A stretch of DNA of 64,000 nt from Prosopocoilus inquinatus (GCA_036172665.1 JAYKNF010000030.1:301608-365607), one strand, 5' to 3'. Counted from the stretch's first letter, positions 25,307-39,404 are shown. Program-made: numbers and translations. The notes: generated by a model from the letters alone, not told the origin.

Positions 25307-28300
25307 TCTGCTGCGTCCGAGAACTTCGTATCTCAAATCAAAGTTACTGCAGTCCATCGTAACGTCAAATAACAAGATAGATAAGTAAGGATCGATTAGA
25401 TACATCACAGGAACAACGCTAATACGTGTTGTTTCGTTCAAAACTATTTCCAGCTTCTGCTGCGTCCGAAAACTTCGTATCTCAAATCAAAGTTACTGGA
25501 GTCCATCGTAACGTCAAATAACAAGATAGATAAGTAAGGATCGATTAGATACATCACAGGAACAACGCCAATACGTGTTGTTTCGTTCAAAACTATTTCC
25601 AGCTTCTGCTGCGTCCGAAAACTTCGTATCTCAAATCAAAGTTACTGGAGTCCATCGTAACGTCAAATAATATGATAGATAAGTAAGGATCGATTAGATA
25701 CAACACAGGAACAACGCTAATACGTGTTGTTTCGTTCAAAACTATTTCCAGCTTCTGCTACGTCCGAGAACATCTTATCTCAAATCAAAGTTACTGGAGT
25801 CCATCGTAACGTCAAATAACAAGATAGATAAGTAAGGATCGATTAGATACATCACATTAACAACGCTAATACGTGTTGTTTCGTTCAAAACTATTTCCAG
25901 CTTCTGCTGCGTCCGAGAAATTCGTATCTCACATCGGAGTTACTGGAGTCCATTGTAACGTCAAATAACAAGATAGATAAGTAAGGGTCGATTAGGTACA
26001 TCACAGGAACAACGCTAACACGTGTTATTTCGTTCAAAACTATTTCCAGCTTCTGCTGCGTCCGAGAACTTCGTATCTCAAATCAAAGTTACTGGAGTCC
26101 ATCGTAACGTCAAATAACAAGATAGATAAGTAAGGATCGATTAGATACATCAAAGGAACAACGCTAATACGTGTTATTTCGTTCTAAACTATTTCCAGCT
26201 TCTGCTGCGTCCGAGAACTTCGTATCTCCCATCGGAGTTACTGGAGTCCATCGTAACGTCAAATAACAAGATAGATAAGTAAGGATCGATTAGATACATC
26301 ACAGGAACGACGCTAATACGTGTTGTTTCGTTCGAAACTATTTCCAGCTTCTGCTGCGTCCGAGAATTTCGTATCTCAAATCAAAGTTACTGGAGTACAT
26401 CGTAACGTCAAATAACAAGATAGATAAGTAAGGATCGATTAGATACATCATATTAACAACGCTAATACGTGTTGTTTCGTTCGAAACTATTTCCAGCTTC
26501 TGCTGCGTCCGAAAACTTCGTATCTCACATCAGAGTTATTGGAGTCCATCGTAATGTCAAATAACAAGATAGATAAGTAAGGATCGATTAGATACATCAC
26601 AGGAACAACGCTAATACGTGTTGTTTCGTTCAAAACTATTTCCAGCTTCTGCTGCGTCCGAAAACTTCGTATCTCACATCGGAGTTACTGGAGTCCATTG
26701 TAACGTCAAATAACAAGATAGATAAGTAAGGGTCGATTAGATACATCACAGGAACAACGCTAACACGTGTTATTTCGTTCAAAACTATTTCCAGCTTCTG
26801 CTGCGTCCGAGAACTTCGTATCTCAAATCTAAGTTACTGGAGTCCATCGTAACGTCAAATAACAAGATAGATAAGTAAGGATCGATTAGATACATCACAG
26901 GAACAACGCTAATACGTGTTGTTTCGTTCAAAACTATTTCCAGCTTCTGCTGCGTCCGAGAAATTCGTATCTCACATCGGAGTTACTGGAGACCATTGTA
27001 ACGTCAAATAACAAGATAGATAAGGAAGGGTCGATTAGATACATCACAGGAACAACGCTAACACGTGTTATTTCGTTCAAAACTATTTCCAGCTTCTGCT
27101 GCGTCCGAGAACTTCGTATCTCACATCAAAGTTACTGGAGTCCATCGTAACGTCAAATAACAAGATAGATAAGTAAGGATCGAATAGATACATCACAGGA
27201 ACGACGCTAATACGTGTTGTTTCGTTCGAAACTATTTCCAGCTTCTGCTGCGTCCGAGAATTTCGTATCTCAAATCAAAGTTACTGGAGTACATCGTAAC
27301 GTCAAATAACAAGATAGATAAGTAAGGATCGATTAGATACATCATATTAACAACGCTAATACGTGTTGTTTCGTTCGAAACTATATCCAGCTTCTGCTGC
27401 GTCCGAAAACTTCGTATCTCACATCAGAGTTACTGGAGTCCATCGTAACGTCAAATAACAAGATAGATAAGTAAGGATCGATTAGATACATCACAGGAAC
27501 AACGCTAATACATGTTGTTTCGTTCAAAACTATTTCCAGCTTCTGCTGCGTCCGAAAACTTCGTATCTCACATCGGAGTTACTGGAGTCCATTGTAACGT
27601 CAAATAACAAGATAGATAAGTAAGGGTCGATTAGATACATCACAGGAACAACGCTAACACGTGTTATTTCGTTCAAAACTATTTCCAGCTTCTGCTGCGT
27701 CCGAGAACTTCGTATCTCAAATCTAAGTTACTGGAGTCCATCGTAACGTCAAATAACAAGATAGATAAGTAAGGATCGATTAGATACATCACAGGAACAA
27801 CGCTAACACGTGTTATTTCGTTCAAAACTATTTCCAGCTTCTGCTGCGTCCGAGAACTTCGTATCTCAAACCAAAGTTACAGGAGTCCATCGTAACGTCA
27901 AATAACAAGATAGATAAGTAAGGATCGATTAGATACATCACAGGAACAACGCTAATACGTGTTGTTTCGTTCAAAACTATTTCCAGCTTCTGCTGCGTCC
28001 GAGAACTTCGTACTTCAAATCAAAGTTACTGGAGTCCATCGTAACGTCAAATAATATGATAGATAAGTAAGGATAGATTAGATACAACACAGGAACAACG
28101 TTAATACGTGTTATTTCGTTCTAAACTATTTCCAGCTTCTGCTGCGTCCGAGAAATTCGTATCTCACATCGGAGTTACTGGAGTCCATTGTAACGTCAAA
28201 TAACAAGATAGATAAGTAAGGGTCGATTAGATACATCACAGGAACAACGCTAATACGTGTTGTTTCGTTCAAAACTATTTCCAGCTTCTGCTGCGTCCGA

Positions 28301-29795
28301 GAACTTCGTACTTCAATTCAAAGTTACTGGAGTCCATCGTAACGTCAAATAATATGATAGATAAGTAAGGATCGATTAGATACAACACAGGAACAACGCT
28401 AATACGTGTTGTTTCGTTCAAAACTATTTCCAGCTTCTGCTGCGTCCGAGAACTTCGTATCTCACATCGGAGTTACTGGAGTCCATCGTAACGTCAGATA
28501 AGTAAGGATCGATTAGATACATCACAGGAACAACGCTAATACGTTTTATTTCGTTCAAAACTATTTCCAGCTTCTGCTGCGTCCGAGAACTTCGTACTTC
28601 AAATCAAAGTTACTGGAGTCCATTGTAACGTCAAATAACAAGATAGATAAGTAAGGGTCGATTAGATACATCACAGGAACAACGCTAACACGTGTTATTT
28701 CGTTCAAAACTATTTCCAGCTTCTGCTGCGTCCGAAAACTTCGTATCTCACATCGGAGTTACTGGAGTCCATTGTAACGTCAAATAACAAGATAGATAAG
28801 TAAGGGTCGATTAGATACATCACAGGAACAACGCTAACACGTGTTATTTCGTTCAAAACTATTTCCAGCTTCTGCTGCGTCCGAGAACTTCGTATCTCAA
28901 ACCAAAGTTACTGGAGTCCATCGTAACGTCAAATAAGAAGATAGATAAGTAAGGATCGATTAGATACATCACAGGAACAACGCTAATACGTGTTGTTTCG
29001 TTCAAAACTATTTCCAGCTTCTGCTGCGTCCGAGAAATTCGTATCTCAAATCAAAGTTACTGGAGTCCATCGTAACGTCAAATAACAAGATAGATAAGTA
29101 AGGATCGATTAGATACATCAAAGGAACAACGCTAATACGTGTTATTTCGTTCTAAACTATTTCCAGCTTCTGCTGCGTCCGAGAACTTCGTATCTCCCAT
29201 CGGAGTTACTGGAGTCCATCGTAACGTCAAATAACAAGATAGATAAGTAGGGATCGATTAGATACATCACAGGAACAACGCTAATACATGTTATTTCGTT
29301 CAAAACTATTTCCAGCTTCTGCTGCGTCCGAGAATTTCGTATCTCAAATCAAAGTTACTGGAGTACATCGTAACGTCAAATAACAAGATAGATAAGTAAG
29401 GATCGATTAGATACATCATATTAACAACGCTAATACGTGTTGTTTCGTTCGAAACTATTTCCAGCTTCTGCTGCGTCCGAAAACTTCGTATCTCACATCA
29501 GAGTTATTGGAGTCCATCGTAACGTCAAATAACAAGATAGATAAGTAAGGATCGATTAGATACATCACAGGAACAACGCTAATACGTGTTGTTTCGTTCA
29601 AAACTATTTCCAGCTTCTGCTGCGTCCGAAAACTTCGTATCTCACATCGGAGTTACTGGAGTCCATTGTAACGTCAAATAACAAGATAGATAAGTAAGGG
29701 TCGATTAGATACATCACAGGAACAACGCTAACACGTGTTATTTCGTTCAAAACTATTTCCAGCTTCTGCTGCGTCCGAGAACTTCGTATCTCAAA
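25307..29795 (+). repeat. 4.5-kb segmental duplication, copy 1
   Basis: This block matches 32816-37304 at an offset of 7509 bp, including the rare 137-bp monomer and the CGCCAATACG variant. The left edge is at the 26-bp deletion of the unit at 32790. The right edge is CAAATCTAAG (29796) against CAAACCAAAG (37305). Confidence 0.9.
28384..28520 (+). repeat. 137-bp monomer (12-bp deletion)
   Basis: Monomer bases 114-125 are missing, so GTCAAATAATATGATAGATAAG becomes GTCAGATAAG. Both WGATAR motifs collapse to one. It is present twice in the window, here and 7509 bp downstream, so it is a marker of the 4.5-kb duplication. Confidence 0.95.
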
Positions 29796-30274
29796 TCTAA
29801 GTTACTGGAGTCCATCGTAACGTCAAATAACAAGATAGATAAGTAAGGATCGATTAGATACATCACAGGAACAACGCTAATACGTGTTGTTTCGTTCAAA
29901 ACTATTTCCAGCTTCTGCTGCGTCCCAGAAATTCGTATCTCACATCGGAGTTACTGGAGTCCATTGTAACGTCAAATAACAAGATAGATAAGGAAGGGTC
30001 GATTAGATACATCACAGGAACAACGCTAACACGTGTTATTTCGTTCAAAACTATTTCCAGCTTCTGCTGCGTCCGAGAACTTCGTATCTCACATCAAAGT
30101 TACTGGAGTCCATCGTAACGTCAAATAACAAGATAGATAAGTAAGGATCGAATAGATACAACACAGGAACAACGCTAATACGTGTTGTTTCGTTCAAAAC
30201 TATTTCCAGCTTCTGCTGCGTCCGAAAACATCGTATCTCACATCAGAGTTACTGGAGTCCATCGTAATGTCAAA

Positions 30275-30820
30275 TAACAAGATAGATAAGTAAGGATCGA
30301 TTGGATACATCACAGGAACAACGCTAATACGTGTTATTTCGTTCAAAACTATTTCCAGCTTCTGCTGCGTCCGAGAATTTCGTACTTCAAATCAAAGTTA
30401 CTGGAGTCCATCGTAACGTCAAATAATATAATAGATAAGTAAGGATCGATTAGATACATCACAGGAACAACGCTAATACGTTTTATTTCGTTCAAATCTA
30501 TTTCCAGCTTCTGCTGCGTCCGAGAACTTCGTACTTCAAATCAAAGTTACTGGAGTCCATCGTAACGTCAAATAATATGATAGATAAGTAAGGATCGATT
30601 AGATACAACACACGAACAACGCTAAGACGTGTTGTTTCGTTCAAAACTATTTCTAGCTTCTGCTGCGTCCGAAAACTTCGTATCACACATCAGAGTTACT
30701 GAAGTCTATCGTAACGTCAAATAAGATGATAGATAAGTAAAGATCGATTAGATACATCACAGGAACGACGCTAATACGTGTTGTTTCGTTCGAAACTATT
30801 TCCAGCTTCTGCTGCGTCCG
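30275..30820 (+). repeat. About 0.55-kb block related to 41107-41652 and 45026-45571
   Basis: At an offset of 10832 bp it shares GATTGGATAC, ATATAATAGATAAG, TTCAAATCTATTTCC, CACACGAACAACGCTAAGACG, ATTTCTAGC, GTATCACACATC, GAAGTCTATCG and GTAAAGATCG. It differs at a few bases at the left. This cluster contains the most divergent monomers in the window. A 62-codon minus-strand open frame at 30498-30686 exists only because stops were mutated here, and it is not a credible gene. Confidence 0.8.
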
Positions 30821-31041
30821 AAAACTTCGTATCTCACATCGGAGTTACTGGAGTCCATTGTAACGTCAAATAACAAGATAGATAAGTAAGGGTCGATTAG
30901 ATACATCACAGGAACAACGCTAACACGTGTTATTTCGTTCAAAACTATTTCCAGCTTCTGCTGCGTCCGAGAACTTCGTATCTCAAATCTAAGTTACTGG
31001 AGTCCATCGTAACGTCAAATAACAAGATAGATAAGTAAGGA

Positions 31042-32808
31042 TCGATTAGATACATCACAGGAACAACGCTAACACGTGTTATTTCGTTCAAAACTATTTC
31101 CAGCTTCTGCTGCGTCCGAGAACTTCGTATCTCAAACCAAAGTTACAGGAGTCCATCGTAACGTCAAATAACAAGATAGATAAGTAAGGATCGATTAGAT
31201 ACATCACAGGAACAACGCTAATACGTGTTGTTTCGTTCAAAACTATTTCCAGCTTCTGCTGCGTCCGAGAACTTCGTACTTCAAATCAAAGTTACTGGAG
31301 TCCATCGTAACGTCAAATAATATGATAGATAAGTAAGGATAGATTAGATACAACACAGGAACAACGTTAATACGTGTTATTTCGTTCTAAACTATTTCCA
31401 GCTTCTGCTGCGTCCGAGAAATTCGTATCTCACATCGGAGTTACTGGAGTCCATCGTAACGTCAAATAACAAGATAGATAAGTAAGGATCGATTAGATAC
31501 ATCACAGGAACAACGCTAATACGTGTTATTTCGTTCAAAACTATTTCCAGCTTCTGCTGCGTCCGAGAATTTCGTACTTCAAATCAAAGTTACTGGAGTC
31601 CATCGTAATGTCAAATAACAAGATAGATAAGTAAGGGTCGATTAGATACATCACAGGAACAACGCTAACACGTGCTATTTCGTTCAAAACTATTTCCAGC
31701 TTCTGCTGCGTCCGAGAACTTCGTACTTCAATTCAAAGTTACTGGAGTCCATCGTAACGTCAAATAATATGATAGATAAGTAAGGATCGATTAGATACAA
31801 CACAGGAACAACGCTAATACGTGTTGTTTCGTTCAAAACTATTTCCAGCTTCTGCTGCGTCCGAGAACTTCGTATCTCACATCGGAGTTACTGGAGTCCA
31901 TCGTAACGTCAAATAATATGATAGATAAGTAAGGATCGATTAGATACATCACAGGAACAACGCTAATACGTTTTATTTCGTTCAAAACTATTTCCAGCTT
32001 CTGCTGCGTCCGAGAACTTCGTACTTCAAATCAAAGTTACTGGAGTCCATTGTAACGTCAAATAACAAGATAGATAAGTAAGGGTCGATTAGATACATCA
32101 CAGGAACAACGCTAACACGTGTTATTTCGTTCAAAACTATTTCCAGCTTCTGCTGCGTCCGAGAACTTCGTATCTCAAACCAAAGTTACAGGAGTCCATC
32201 GTAACGTCAAATAACAAGATAGATAAGTAAGGATCGATTAGATACATCACAGGAACAACGCTAATACGTGTTGTTTCGTTCAAAACTATTTCCAGCTTCT
32301 GCTGCGTCCGAGAACTTCGTACTTCAAATCAAAGTTACTGGAGTCCATCGTAACGTCAAATAATATGATAGATAAGTAAGGATAGATTAGATACAACACA
32401 GGAACAACGTTAATACGTGTTATTTCGTTCTAAACTATTTCCAGCTTCTGCTGCGTCCGAGAACTTCGTATCTCCCATCGGAGTTACTGGAGTCCATCGT
32501 AACGTCAAATAACAAGATAGATAAGTAAGGGTCGATTAGGTACATCACAGGAACAACGCTAACACGTGTTATTTCGTTCAAAACTATTTCCAGCTTCTGC
32601 TGCGTCCGAGAACTTCGTATCTCAAATCAAAGTTACTGCAGTCCATCGTAACGTCAAATAACAAGATAGATAAGTAAGGATCGATTAGATACATCACAGG
32701 AACAACGCTAATACGTGTTGTTTCGTTCAAAACTATTTCCAGCTTCTGCTGCGTCCGAAAACTTCGTACTTCAAATCAAAGTTAGATACATCACAGGAAC
32801 AACGCTAA
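31042..32808 (+). repeat. 1.77-kb segmental duplication, copy 1
   Basis: This matches 37210-38976 at an offset of 6168 bp. It shares AAACCAAAGTTACAGG, GGATAGATTAG, CGTTAATACG, CTTCAATTC and a short monomer. The right edge is CTAACACG (32809) against CTAATAGG (38977), one base before a deletion-bearing monomer. Confidence 0.87.
32693..32789 (+). repeat. Short 97-bp monomer, CGAAAAC / CTTCAAATC type
   Basis: It has the standard 52-bp deletion joint and is immediately followed by the unique 123-bp monomer. Because that neighbour is also shortened, the accidental frame has a different C-terminal part here (32715-32897). Confidence 0.97.
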
Positions 32809-32912
32809 CACGTGTTCTGCTGCGTCCGAGAAATTCGTATCTCAAATCAAAGTTACTGCAGTCCATCGTAACGTCAAATAACAAGATAGATAAGTAAGGA
32901 TCGATTAGATAC
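32790..32912 (+). repeat. 123-bp monomer (26-bp deletion) at a block joint
   Basis: Monomer bases 28-53 are missing: ACGTGTT runs straight into CTGCTGCGTCC, with TT shared at both ends. It is the only copy in the window. It lies exactly where the match to 37210-38976 ends on the left and the match to 25307-29795 begins on the right. The deletion therefore looks like the scar of the joining event itself. Confidence 0.9.
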
Positions 32913-35900
32913 ATCACAGGAACAACGCTAATACGTGTTGTTTCGTTCAAAACTATTTCCAGCTTCTGCTGCGTCCGAAAACTTCGTATCTCAAATCAAA
33001 GTTACTGGAGTCCATCGTAACGTCAAATAACAAGATAGATAAGTAAGGATCGATTAGATACATCACAGGAACAACGCCAATACGTGTTGTTTCGTTCAAA
33101 ACTATTTCCAGCTTCTGCTGCGTCCGAAAACTTCGTATCTCAAATCAAAGTTACTGGAGTCCATCGTAACGTCAAATAATATGATAGATAAGTAAGGATC
33201 GATTAGATACAACACAGGAACAACGCTAATACGTGTTGTTTCGTTCAAAACTATTTCCAGCTTCTGCTACGTCCGAGAACATCTTATCTCAAATCAAAGT
33301 TACTGGAGTCCATCGTAACGTCAAATAACAAGATAGATAAGTAAGGATCGATTAGATACATCACATTAACAACGCTAATACGTGTTGTTTCGTTCAAAAC
33401 TATTTCCAGCTTCTGCTGCGTCCGAGAAATTCGTATCTCACATCGGAGTTACTGGAGTCCATTGTAACGTCAAATAACAAGATAGATAAGTAAGGGTCGA
33501 TTAGGTACATCACAGGAACAACGCTAACACGTGTTATTTCGTTCAAAACTATTTCCAGCTTCTGCTGCGTCCGAGAACTTCGTATCTCAAATCAAAGTTA
33601 CTGGAGTCCATCGTAACGTCAAATAACAAGATAGATAAGTAAGGATCGATTAGATACATCAAAGGAACAACGCTAATACGTGTTATTTCGTTCTAAACTA
33701 TTTCCAGCTTCTGCTGCGTCCGAGAACTTCGTATCTCCCATCGGAGTTACTGGAGTCCATCGTAACGTCAAATAACAAGATAGATAAGTAAGGATCGATT
33801 AGATACATCACAGGAACGACGCTAATACGTGTTGTTTCGTTCGAAACTATTTCCAGCTTCTGCTGCGTCCGAGAATTTCGTATCTCAAATCAAAGTTACT
33901 GGAGTACATCGTAACGTCAAATAACAAGATAGATAAGTAAGGATCGATTAGATACATCATATTAACAACGCTAATACGTGTTGTTTCGTTCGAAACTATT
34001 TCCAGCTTCTGCTGCGTCCGAAAACTTCGTATCTCACATCAGAGTTATTGGAGTCCATCGTAATGTCAAATAACAAGATAGATAAGTAAGGATCGATTAG
34101 ATACATCACAGGAACAACGCTAATACGTGTTGTTTCGTTCAAAACTATTTCCAGCTTCTGGTGCGTCCGAAAACTTCGTATCTCACATCGGAGTTACTGG
34201 AGTCCATTGTAACGTCAAATAACAAGATAGATAAGTAAGGGTCGATTAGATACATCACAGGAACAACGCTAACACGTGTTATTTCGTTCAAAACTATTTC
34301 CAGCTTCTGCTGCGTCCGAGAACTTCGTATCTCAAATCTAAGTTACTGGAGTCCATCGTAACGTCAAATAACAAGATAGATAAGTAAGGATCGATTAGAT
34401 ACATCACAGGAACAACGCTAATACGTGTTGTTTCGTTCAAAACTATTTCCAGCTTCTGCTGCGTCCGAGAAATTCGTATCTCACATCGGAGTTACTGGAG
34501 ACCATTGTAACGTCAAATAACAAGATAGATAAGGAAGGGTCGATTAGATACATCACAGGAACAACGCTAACACGTGTTATTTCGTTCAAAACTATTTCCA
34601 GCTTCTGCTGCGTCCGAGAACTTCGTATCTCACATCAAAGTTACTGGAGTCCATCGTAACGTCAAATAACAAGATAGATAAGTAAGGATCGAATAGATAC
34701 ATCACAGGAACGACGCTAATACGTGTTGTTTCGTTCGAAACTATTTCCAGCTTCTGCTGCGTCCGAGAATTTCGTATCTCAAATCAAAGTTACTGGAGTA
34801 CATCGTAACGTCAAATAACAAGATAGATAAGTAAGGATCGATTAGATACATCATATTAACAACGCTAATACGTGTTGTTTCGTTCGAAACTATATCCAGC
34901 TTCTGCTGCGTCCGAAAACTTCGTATCTCACATCAGAGTTACTGGAGTCCATCGTAACGTCAAATAACAAGATAGATAAGTAAGGATCGATTAGATACAT
35001 CACAGGAACAACGCTAATACATGTTGTTTCGTTCAAAACTATTTCCAGCTTCTGCTGCGTCCGAAAACTTCGTATCTCACATCGGAGTTACTGGAGTCCA
35101 TTGTAACGTCAAATAACAAGATAGATAAGTAAGGGTCGATTAGATACATCACAGGAACAACGCTAACACGTGTTATTTCGTTCAAAACTATTTCCAGCTT
35201 CTGCTGCGTCCGAGAACTTCGTATCTCAAATCTAAGTTACTGGAGTCCATCGTAACGTCAAATAACAAGATAGATAAGTAAGGATCGATTAGATACATCA
35301 CAGGAACAACGCTAACACGTGTTATTTCGTTCAAAACTATTTCCAGCTTCTGCTGCGTCCGAGAACTTCGTATCTCAAACCAAAGTTACAGGAGTCCATC
35401 GTAACGTCAAATAACAAGATAGATAAGTAAGGATCGATTAGATACATCACAGGAACAACGCTAATACGTGTTGTTTCGTTCAAAACTATTTCCAGCTTCT
35501 GCTGCGTCCGAGAACTTCGTACTTCAAATCAAAGTTACTGGAGTCCATCGTAACGTCAAATAATATGATAGATAAGTAAGGATAGATTAGATACAACACA
35601 GGAACAACGTTAATACGTGTTATTTCGTTCTAAACTATTTCCAGCTTCTGCTGCGTCCGAGAAATTCGTATCTCACATCGGAGTTACTGGAGTCCATTGT
35701 AACGTCAAATAACAAGATAGATAAGTAAGGGTCGATTAGATACATCACAGGAACAACGCTAATACGTGTTGTTTCGTTCAAAACTATTTCCAGCTTCTGC
35801 TGCGTCCGAGAACTTCGTACTTCAATTCAAAGTTACTGGAGTCCATCGTAACGTCAAATAATATGATAGATAAGTAAGGATCGATTAGATACAACACAGG

Positions 35901-37304
35901 AACAACGCTAATACGTGTTGTTTCGTTCAAAACTATTTCCAGCTTCTGCTGCGTCCGAGAACTTCGTATCTCACATCGGAGTTACTGGAGTCCATCGTAA
36001 CGTCAGATAAGTAAGGATCGATTAGATACATCACAGGAACAACGCTAATACGTTTTATTTCGTTCAAAACTATTTCCAGCTTCTGCTGCGTCCGAGAACT
36101 TCGTACTTCAAATCAAAGTTACTGGAGTCCATTGTAACGTCAAATAACAAGATAGATAAGTAAGGGTCGATTAGATACATCACAGGAACAACGCTAACAC
36201 GTGTTATTTCGTTCAAAACTATTTCCAGCTTCTGCTGCGTCCGAAAACTTCGTATCTCACATCGGAGTTACTGGAGTCCATTGTAACGTCAAATAACAAG
36301 ATAGATAAGTAAGGGTCGATTAGATACATCACAGGAACAACGCTAACACGTGTTATTTCGTTCAAATCTATTTCCAGCTTCTGCTGCGTCCGAGAACTTC
36401 GTATCTCAAACCAAAGTTACTGGAGTCCATCGTAACGTCAAATAAGAAGATAGATAAGTAAGGATCGATTAGATACATCACAGGAACAACGCTAATACGT
36501 GTTGTTTCGTTCAAAACTATTTCCAGCTTCTGCTGCGTCCGAGAAATTCGTATCTCAAATCAAAGTTACTGGAGTCCATCGTAACGTCAAATAACAAGAT
36601 AGATAAGTAAGGATCGATTAGATACATCAAAGGAACAACGCTAATACGTGTTATTTCGTTCTAAACTATTTCCAGCTTCTGCTGCGTCCGAGAACTTCGT
36701 ATCTCCCATCGGAGTTACTGGAGTCCATCGTAACGTCAAATAACAAGATAGATAAGTAGGGATCGATTAGATACATCACAGGAACAACGCTAATACATGT
36801 TATTTCGTTCAAAACTATTTCCAGCTTCTGCTGCGTCCGAGAATTTCGTATCTCAAATCAAAGTTACTGGAGTACATCGTAACGTCAAATAACAAGATAG
36901 ATAAGTAAGGATCGATTAGATACATCATATTAACAACGCTAATACGTGTTGTTTCGTTCGAAACTATTTCCAGCTTCTGCTGCGTCCGAAAACTTCGTAT
37001 CTCACATCAGAGTTATTGGAGTCCATCGTAACGTCAAATAACAAGATAGATAAGTAAGGATCGATTAGATACATCACAGGAACAACGCTAATACGTGTTG
37101 TTTCGTTCAAAACTATTTCCAGCTTCTGCTGCGTCCGAAAACTTCGTATCTCACATCGGAGTTACTGGAGTCCATTGTAACGTCAAATAACAAGATAGAT
37201 AAGTAAGGGTCGATTAGATACATCACAGGAACAACGCTAACACGTGTTATTTCGTTCAAAACTATTTCCAGCTTCTGCTGCGTCCGAGAACTTCGTATCT
37301 CAAA
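32816..37304 (+). repeat. 4.5-kb segmental duplication, copy 2
   Basis: This is the partner of 25307-29795. Seen differences are AAATTCG against AACTTCG near 32831, CTTCTGGTGCG against CTTCTGCTGCG near 34160, and TTCAAATCTA against TTCAAAACTA near 36367. The small number of changes over 4.5 kb shows recent copying. Confidence 0.9.
35893..36029 (+). repeat. 137-bp monomer (12-bp deletion), second copy
   Basis: It carries the same loss of monomer bases 114-125 as the unit at 28384 and lies 7509 bp from it, as expected for the 4.5-kb duplication. Confidence 0.95.
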
Positions 37305-38976
37305 CCAAAGTTACAGGAGTCCATCGTAACGTCAAATAACAAGATAGATAAGTAAGGATCGATTAGATACATCACAGGAACAACGCTAATACGTGTTGTT
37401 TCGTTCAAAACTATTTCCAGCTTCTGCTGCGTCCGAGAACTTCGTACTTCAAATCAAAGTTACTGGAGTCCATCGTAACGTCAAATAATATGATAGATAA
37501 GTAAGGATAGATTAGATACAACACAGGAACAACGTTAATACGTGTTATTTCGTTCTAAACTATTTCCAGCTTCTGCTGCGTCCGAGAAATTCGTATCTCA
37601 CATCGGAGTTACTGGAGTCCATCGTAACGTCAAATAACAAGATAGATAAGTAAGGATCGATTAGATACATCACAGGAACAACGCTAATACGTGTTATTTC
37701 GTTCAAAACTATTTCCAGCTTCTGCTGCGTCCGAGAATTTCGTACTTCAAATCAAAGTTACTGGAGTCCATCGTAATGTCAAATAACAAGATAGATAAGT
37801 AAGGGTCGATTAGATACATCACAGGAACAACGCTAACACGTGCTATTTCGTTCAAAACTATTTCCAGCTTCTGCTGCGTCCGAGAACTTCGTACTTCAAT
37901 TCAAAGTTACTGGAGTCCATCGTAACGTCAAATAATATGATAGATAAGTAAGGATCGATTAGATACAACACAGGAACAACGCTAATACGTGTTGTTTCGT
38001 TCAAAACTATTTCCAGCTTCTGCTGCGTCCGAGAACTTCGTATCTCACATCGGAGTTACTGGAGTCCATCGTAACGTCAAATAATATGATAGATAAGTAA
38101 GGATCGATTAGATACATCACAGGAACAACGCTAATACGTTTTATTTCGTTCAAAACTATTTCCAGCTTCTGCTGCGTCCGAGAACTTCGTACTTCAAATC
38201 AAAGTTACTGGAGTCCATTGTAACGTCAAATAACAAGATAGATAAGTAAGGGTCGATTAGATACATCACAGGAACAACGCTAACACGTGTTATTTCGTTC
38301 AAAACTATTTCCAGCTTCTGCTGCGTCCGAGAACTTCGTATCTCAAACCAAAGTTACAGGAGTCCATCGTAACGTCAAATAACAAGATAGATAAGTAAGG
38401 ATCGATTAGATACATCACAGGAACAACGCTAATACGTGTTGTTTCGTTCAAAACTATTTCCAGCTTCTGCTGCGTCCGAGAACTTCGTACTTCAAATCAA
38501 AGTTACTGGAGTCCATCGTAACGTCAAATAATATGATAGATAAGTAAGGATAGATTAGATACAACACAGGAACAACGTTAATACGTGTTATTTCGTTCTA
38601 AACTATTTCCAGCTTCTGCTGCGTCCGAGAACTTCGTATCTCCCATCGGAGTTACTGGAGTCCATCGTAACGTCAAATAACAAGATAGATAAGTAAGGGT
38701 CGATTAGGTACATCACAGGAACAACGCTAACACGTGTTATTTCGTTCAAAACTATTTCCAGCTTCTGCTGCGTCCGAGAACTTCGTATCTCAAATCAAAG
38801 TTACTGCAGTCCATCGTAACGTCAAATAACAAGATAGATAAGTAAGGATCGATTAGATACATCACAGGAACAACGCTAATACGTGTTGTTTCGTTCAAAA
38901 CTATTTCCAGCTTCTGCTGCGTCCGAAAACTTCGTACTTCAAATCAAAGTTAGATACATCACAGGAACAACGCTAA
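37210..38976 (+). repeat. 1.77-kb segmental duplication, copy 2
   Basis: This is the partner of 31042-32808. Its right part overlaps the start of the 3919-bp tandem duplication, so this material was copied first at the smaller scale and then again at the larger one. Confidence 0.87.
38861..38957 (+). repeat. Short 97-bp monomer, CGAAAAC / CTTCAAATC type
   Basis: It has the standard deletion joint and corresponds to the unit at 24316 (offset 14545) and to the one at 32693 (offset 6168). Confidence 0.97.
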
Positions 38977-39404
38977 TAGGTGTTATTTCGTTCAAAACTA
39001 TTTCCAGCTTCTGCTGCGTCCGAGAACTTCGTACTTCAAATCAAAGTTACTGGAGTCCATCGTAACTTCAAATAATATGATAGATAAGTAAGGATCGATT
39101 AGATACAACACAGGAACAACGCTAATACGTGTTATTTCGTTCAAAACTATTTCCAGCTTCTGCTGCGTCCGAGAAATTCGTATCTCACATCGGAGTTACT
39201 GGAGTCCATTGTAACGTCAAATGACAAGATAGATAAGTAAGGGTCGATTAGATACATCACAGGAACAACGCTAACATGTGTTATTTCGTTCAAAACTATT
39301 TCCAGCTTCTGCTGCGTCCGAAAACTTCGTATCTCACATCAGAGTTACTGGAGTCCATCGTAATGTCAAATAACATGATAGATATGTAAGGATCGATTAG
39401 ATAC

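Larger units (their letters stand above)
24034..26554 (+). repeat. 2.5-kb block also present at 38579-41099
   Basis: Private variants recur 14545 bp downstream: the pair of short monomers 544 bp apart, AACATGTGTT, CGCCAATACG, CTGCTACGTCC with CATCTTATC, CACATTAAC, GGAACGACGC, GAGTACATCG, CATATTAAC and GTTATTGG. Differences include TTAGGTACATCAC against TTAGGTATATTAC near 39793 and AACGTC against AACTTC near 39066. The part from 25307 also starts the block repeated at 32816. Confidence 0.88.

Noticed and set aside
30498..30686. 62-codon minus-strand open frame, also at 41330-41518 and 45249-45437
   Set aside because: It reads backward through satellite monomers and is open only because a few stop codons are mutated in the divergent cluster. 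The three copies are the same duplicated block.
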